DNA of 11,721 nt, taken from positions 4,974-16,694 of the forward strand of contig DDXK01000108.1 of the NCBI GenBank assembly GCA_002347185.1, read 5' to 3'. This document shows, one piece after another, positions 6,661 through 11,721 of the stretch. Numbering within the stretch: the first letter of the stretch is position 1; the number at the start of each line of letters is the position of its first letter. Source of the stretch: Desulfobulbaceae bacterium UBA2262 (GTDB lineage: Bacteria > Desulfobacterota > Desulfobulbia > Desulfobulbales > Desulfurivibrionaceae). The position numbers and the translations under genes were made by a program. The notes below the pieces were generated by a model. It made no database searches. It was not told where the DNA came from and saw only the letters and a list, made by a program, of their open reading frames with translations.

Positions 6661-7731
6661 TCAGCCGCTGTTTTTGAGAAAGAGCACATCGTTGTAAAAG
6701 ACGAAGAGCATCAGGGAGACGAGGAGGATCAGACCGATGAGCTGCAGACGTTCCCTGGTCTCCATGCTCAAGGGCTTTCTGCGGATCGCCTCCACCGCGA
6801 AAAAGACGAGATGGCCGCCGTCGAGAATGGGAATCGGGAAGAGGTTGAGGATGCCGAGGCTGACGCTGAGCAGACCGGCAAAATGGATGAGGTTCACCCA
6901 GCCCGCCTGCATCTGCTCGCCGGCGATCTGGGCGATGCGGATCGGCCCCCCCAGCTCGCTGGCCGGCACCACCTTCTGGATGATCTTCACCACCCCCATC
7001 AGGGTGATCTTGATCAGGCTCCAGGTGTGCAGCACCCCTGCCTCGAAGGCCTCGGGCAGCGAGAGTTCGACGATCCTGTCCGCGACCCTGACCCCCAGCA
7101 TGTAGCGGGTGTCGATGACCTCCCCGAAGATGTTCCGGTCCTCCTCCAGGCTTGGCTGTCCTTCGAGGGTGAGGGTTTCCTCCCCGCGCCGGACCGTGAT
7201 CGTCACCGGCTTGCCTTCGTTCATGCGGATGAGCCGGGAGATATCCTTCCAGGCCGCCACCGGCTTTCCGTCGATACTGAGGATCAGGTCGTCGGCCCGG
7301 AGGCCGGCCGCTTCCGCCGGCGAGCCGCTGTTCACGTAGCCGATGCGCGCCTCCTCCACCGGCTGAGGGACTCCGAGGCCGGCAAAAAGGAGGAAGAAGA
7401 GGAGCACGGCAAAAAGCAGGTTGAAGAAGGGGCCGGCAAAGACCACCAGGAAGCGCTGCCAGATCGGCTTGTGGGAAAAGGAACAGGCCTCCTCGCCGCT
7501 CGCCACCTCCTCGGTGGGGCTTTCCCCATACATCTTCACATAGCCGCCCAGGGGAAAGGCGCTCAACAGGTATTCGGTCTCCCCCACCGTGCGGCCGAAG
7601 ACCCGGGGGCCGAAGCCCAGGGAAAATTTCAGCACCCGGATGCCGAAGCACTTGGCCAGGAGGAAATGGCCGAATTCGTGGATGAAGATGAGCGGGCCGA
7701 GGACAATGATGAAGGCGAGTACGGAGTTCAT
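6661..7731 (-). CDS. rseP: RseP-family site-2 zinc metalloprotease
   Basis: An inner-membrane protease that cuts substrates within the membrane, typically anti-sigma factors or leftover signal peptides. The 356-residue protein has HEFGH at 18-22 in the first membrane segment (zinc ligands H18 and H22, catalytic E19), the family's FPLGGYVKM block (59-67), a PDZ domain at about 127-195 (NSGSPAEAAGLRADD) and the second active-site block NLFPIPILDGG (296-306) with zinc ligand D304. C-terminal membrane helices end near 346. There is a single PDZ domain; E. coli RseP has two and is about 450 residues, so this is the shorter form common outside the gammaproteobacteria. It begins 8 nt after dxr with only a weak AAGAA upstream, so translation is probably coupled. 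Its substrate cannot be read from this window; no sigma or anti-sigma gene is present. Confidence 0.95.
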   Translation of the reverse strand: MNSVLAFIIVLGPLIFIHEFGHFLLAKCFGIRVLKFSLGFGPRVFGRTVGETEYLLSAFPLGGYVKMYGESPTEEVASGEEACSFSHKPIWQRFLVVFAGPFFNLLFAVLLFFLLFAGLGVPQPVEEARIGYVNSGSPAEAAGLRADDLILSIDGKPVAAWKDISRLIRMNEGKPVTITVRRGEETLTLEGQPSLEEDRNIFGEVIDTRYMLGVRVADRIVELSLPEAFEAGVLHTWSLIKITLMGVVKIIQKVVPASELGGPIRIAQIAGEQMQAGWVNLIHFAGLLSVSLGILNLFPIPILDGGHLVFFAVEAIRRKPLSMETRERLQLIGLILLVSLMLFVFYNDVLFLKNSG

Positions 7732-7739
7732 GGCGTTCT

Positions 7740-8975
<1,236 letters not shown>

Positions 8976-9033
8976 GGGCGTTTCGCTGTCCGATGCGTGA
9001 GGAGGAAAGGCGGAATGTTCCCACCTGCCCAGC

Positions 9034-9834
9034 TTAACGGAATTGGGCGGAAAAATGAAGCAGGTAATAGAGTACCGGCGCCGTAAGGAGCAGGGAATCG
9101 ACCCGGTCCAGGATCCCTCCATGTCCGGGCAGGATCGTGCCCGAGTCCTTGACGCCGCAGGCTCTTTTCAGCACCGATTCGGAAAGGTCGCCGGCAACGC
9201 CGAGGCAGCAGAGGAGCAGGGCGAGGGCGCCGATCCACAGGAGGTCTTCCTGGGGCAGGAAGAAGAATTTCACCGCCCAGGCGGCAAGCAGGCTGCCGAA
9301 AAGGCCGCCCAGGAAGCCTTCCCAGGTCTTGCCCGGGCTGATGGCCGGGCAGAGCTTATGCCTGCCCAGGAGGCTGCCGCTGTAGTAGGCGGCGGTGTCG
9401 GAGGCCGCGGTGATGGCGGTGAGAAAGAGCAGCCAGTGGCGGCCCTGGGGAAGCTGCATGAGGAGGAGGAGGTGGGCGCTGGTCATGCCGATATAGAGGG
9501 TGCCGAAGCCGCTTCTGCTGATGAGTTCGAAGGGGTTATCCAGGGTGCGGTAACGAAAGAGGGCAAAGAGCATGATGCCGATCGCGGCCAGAACCATCCC
9601 GGCCGGCAGGGCCGCGCTGGTGCCGGCCAGGGCGGCGAGCACCGGGAGGAGGGCCAGGCCGCCCAGGAAGAGGGCCGAGCCCCTTGGCAGGGCGGGCAGG
9701 GCCATGGCCTGGTATTCGGCATAGGCCAGGGCGGCAAGCATGGCGATCGCCAGCCCGAACAGCGGCCGGGGGGCCAGGAAGATCAGGAGCAGCCAGGCAA
9801 CGACGGCGACAATACCGGTGAGGAGTCTTTTCAT
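9034..9834 (-). CDS. cdsA: Phosphatidate cytidylyltransferase (CDP-diglyceride synthase)
   Basis: Makes CDP-diacylglycerol from CTP and phosphatidic acid at the inner membrane, the branch point of phospholipid synthesis. The 266-residue protein is strongly hydrophobic, with helices covering most of its length. The family signature is complete near the C-terminus (220-246): SVLKR, then VKDSGTILPGHGG and ILDRVDS, including K223, R224, K229, D230, H238, D243 and D246. Additional conserved blocks are SDTAAYYSG (145-153) and SPGKTWEGFLGG (166-177). An ATG two codons upstream at 9840 is possible, but the AGG just before it is better spaced from 9834. It follows uppS by 44 nt. A 58-nt gap separates it from dxr; I see no terminator there. 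Confidence 0.95.
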   Translation of the reverse strand: MKRLLTGIVAVVAWLLLIFLAPRPLFGLAIAMLAALAYAEYQAMALPALPRGSALFLGGLALLPVLAALAGTSAALPAGMVLAAIGIMLFALFRYRTLDNPFELISRSGFGTLYIGMTSAHLLLLMQLPQGRHWLLFLTAITAASDTAAYYSGSLLGRHKLCPAISPGKTWEGFLGGLFGSLLAAWAVKFFFLPQEDLLWIGALALLLCCLGVAGDLSESVLKRACGVKDSGTILPGHGGILDRVDSLLLTAPVLYYLLHFSAQFR

Positions 9835-9878
9835 GTGCATCCTGTGGGGCCAGAGTTCTGGCGCTGCGGGGCCAAGGC

Positions 9879-10616
<738 letters not shown>

Positions 10617-10682
10617 GCGGGGGCTTCCAGGGGAAGTGCGGAGAGAAAAGGGCGGGGAGTATGCTGCGCGGCACGGGCGACC

Positions 10683-11237
10683 TCAAACCTCCATCACCTC
10701 TTTTTCCTTCTCAGCCAGGACCTCGTCGATCTGCTTGATGAATTTGTCGGTCACCTGCTGGGTTTCTTCCTGGAGCTTGAAGAAATCATCTTCGGGGATT
10801 TCCTTGTTGCTCTTCTGCTTCTTCAGAACATCGATGGCGTCCCGGCGGATATTGCGGACGGCGACCCGGTACTCCTCCCCGATCTTGCGCACGTTCTTCA
10901 CCAGATCCTTGCGGCGTTCCTCGGTGAGCTGCGGGATGGAGATGCGGATCACCTTGCCGTCCCCCGAGGGGTTGAGGCCCAGGTCGGAGGAAAAGATCGC
11001 CTTCTCGATGGCGGGCAACAGCTGGGTATCCCAGGGCTGGATCACCAGCATCCTGCTTTCGGGGATGGTGACGGTGGCGACCTGATTGAGGGGCATGGGC
11101 GAACCATAGGCCTGCACCCTGATCCCGTCGAGCAGGGCGATGGAAGCCCTGCCGGTACGGATTTTGGAAAGATCACGCCTGTAGGCTTCAATGCTTGCCG
11201 CCATCTTCTCGCTTACCGCCTCGATACCCTTACTCAT
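10683..11237 (-). CDS. frr: Ribosome recycling factor
   Basis: Splits the post-termination ribosome together with EF-G. The 184-residue protein matches the standard length of 185. Conserved segments are seen throughout: LSKIRTGRAS (23-32), the beta-rich insert with YGSPMPLNQVATV and QPWD (68-71), GLNPSGDGKVIRI (87-99), PQLTEERRKDLVK (102-114) and a long C-terminal helix ending in a charged tail (AEKEKEVMEV). The start codon lies inside the end of pyrH: ATGAGTAA at 11230-11237 holds the frr ATG and the pyrH TAA in another frame. GGGAG 6 nt before the ATG, within pyrH, is its ribosome site, so the two genes are likely translationally coupled. Confidence 0.97.
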   Translation of the reverse strand: MSKGIEAVSEKMAASIEAYRRDLSKIRTGRASIALLDGIRVQAYGSPMPLNQVATVTIPESRMLVIQPWDTQLLPAIEKAIFSSDLGLNPSGDGKVIRISIPQLTEERRKDLVKNVRKIGEEYRVAVRNIRRDAIDVLKKQKSNKEIPEDDFFKLQEETQQVTDKFIKQIDEVLAEKEKEVMEV

Positions 11238-11721
11238 TGTCGTCTCCCTTGATCAGCGTGCCGATCTGTTCGCCGCAGACCGCTTTCTTCATGTTGCCGG
11301 GAATATTCATGTCAAAGACCATGAGGGCCTTGTTGTTGTCCATGGCCAGCGAGATGGCCGCAGCATCCATTACCTTGAGGCGCAGCTGCAGGACCTCGGC
11401 AAAGGTCAGTCGTTCGAACTTCACCGCTTCGGGATGCCTGAGGGGGTCCCGGTCGTAGACGCCGTCCACTCTGGTCGCCTTGCAGACCAGGTCGGCGTCG
11501 ATCTCCAGGGCGCGGAGCACCGCGGCGGTGTCGGTGGTGAAAAAAGGATTGGAAGTGCCGGCCCCGAAGATCACCACCCGCCCCTTGCGCAGGTGGTGGA
11601 GAGCCTTTTGCCGGGAATAGGACTCGCAGACGGTGAGCATGGGGATGGCCGAGAGCACCCGGGTGGGAATGCCCTTGCGTTCCAGGGCGTCCTGTAGGGC
11701 CAGGGCGTTCATCACCGTGGC
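11230..11721 (-). CDS. pyrH: Uridylate kinase (UMP kinase), C-terminal 163 residues
   Basis: Phosphorylates UMP to UDP with ATP; the bacterial enzyme is a hexamer of the amino-acid-kinase fold, not related to eukaryotic UMP/CMP kinase. The reading frame is open to the window edge, so the start and the N-terminal glycine-rich loop are missing. The visible part begins ATVMNALALQDALE and shows conserved blocks: TRVLSAIPM, RVVIFGAGTSNPFFTTDTAA (ATP/UMP contacts), CKATRVDGVYDRDP, a segment around LKVMDAAAISLA, and MVFDMNIPGNMKKAVCGE near the end. Placement directly before frr is nearly universal. Upstream, out of view, rpsB and tsf are expected from conserved order; that is inference only. Confidence 0.96.
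   Translation of the reverse strand, partial: ATVMNALALQDALERKGIPTRVLSAIPMLTVCESYSRQKALHHLRKGRVVIFGAGTSNPFFTTDTAAVLRALEIDADLVCKATRVDGVYDRDPLRHPEAVKFERLTFAEVLQLRLKVMDAAAISLAMDNNKALMVFDMNIPGNMKKAVCGEQIGTLIKGDDNE

Noticed and set aside
5921..7651. A 576-codon frame on the - strand that would extend tsaB upstream through rseP
   Set aside because: Only the last 243 codons resemble TsaB. The upstream part is an out-of-frame reading of rseP; the TsaB start at 6652 has a ribosome site and begins just before the first conserved strand.

Overview
This window looks like chromosomal DNA from a GC-rich, Gram-negative, motile bacterium. My best guess is the Desulfobacterota (former Deltaproteobacteria). 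The guess rests on the gene order pyrH-frr-uppS-cdsA-dxr-rseP-tsaB, a polyferredoxin of a type common in anaerobes, a CheZ-type phosphatase and a GGDEF protein. No rRNA, tRNA, insertion sequence, CRISPR array or phage gene was seen.

Layout. (1) Positions 1-888, + strand: the last 44 codons of a GGDEF (diguanylate cyclase) protein, then a stand-alone CheZ-like CheY-P phosphatase preceded by a short AT-rich leader and a candidate promoter. (2) Positions 1050-5871, + strand: a compact accessory module. A sigma70-like promoter overlaps a perfect palindrome and is followed by a TetR-family regulator, a HlyD/MacA-type periplasmic adaptor, a DevC/MacB-type FtsX permease and its ATPase. The first three genes are joined by 4-nt ATGA overlaps, and the ATPase starts 1 nt after the permease stop. 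A membrane polyferredoxin of the NapH/NosR type follows 71 nt later. (3) Positions 5921-11721, - strand, convergent with the module: the housekeeping cluster pyrH (5' end outside the window), frr, uppS, cdsA, dxr, rseP and tsaB, read from right to left.

How the parts work together. The housekeeping cluster joins pyrimidine nucleotide supply, ribosome recycling, isoprenoid precursor synthesis (Dxr), the undecaprenyl lipid carrier (UppS), phospholipid precursor synthesis (CdsA), envelope-stress proteolysis (RseP) and tRNA t6A modification (TsaB). The accessory module reads as a self-regulated tripartite exporter: TetR would repress its own operon through the palindrome, and the adaptor, permease and ATPase would move a lipid-like or toxic substrate out through a TolC-like channel encoded elsewhere. 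Why a membrane iron-sulfur protein follows the exporter is the main open question.

I found no convincing previously undescribed system. The most useful leads are the TetR promoter/operator architecture and the exporter-polyferredoxin linkage.
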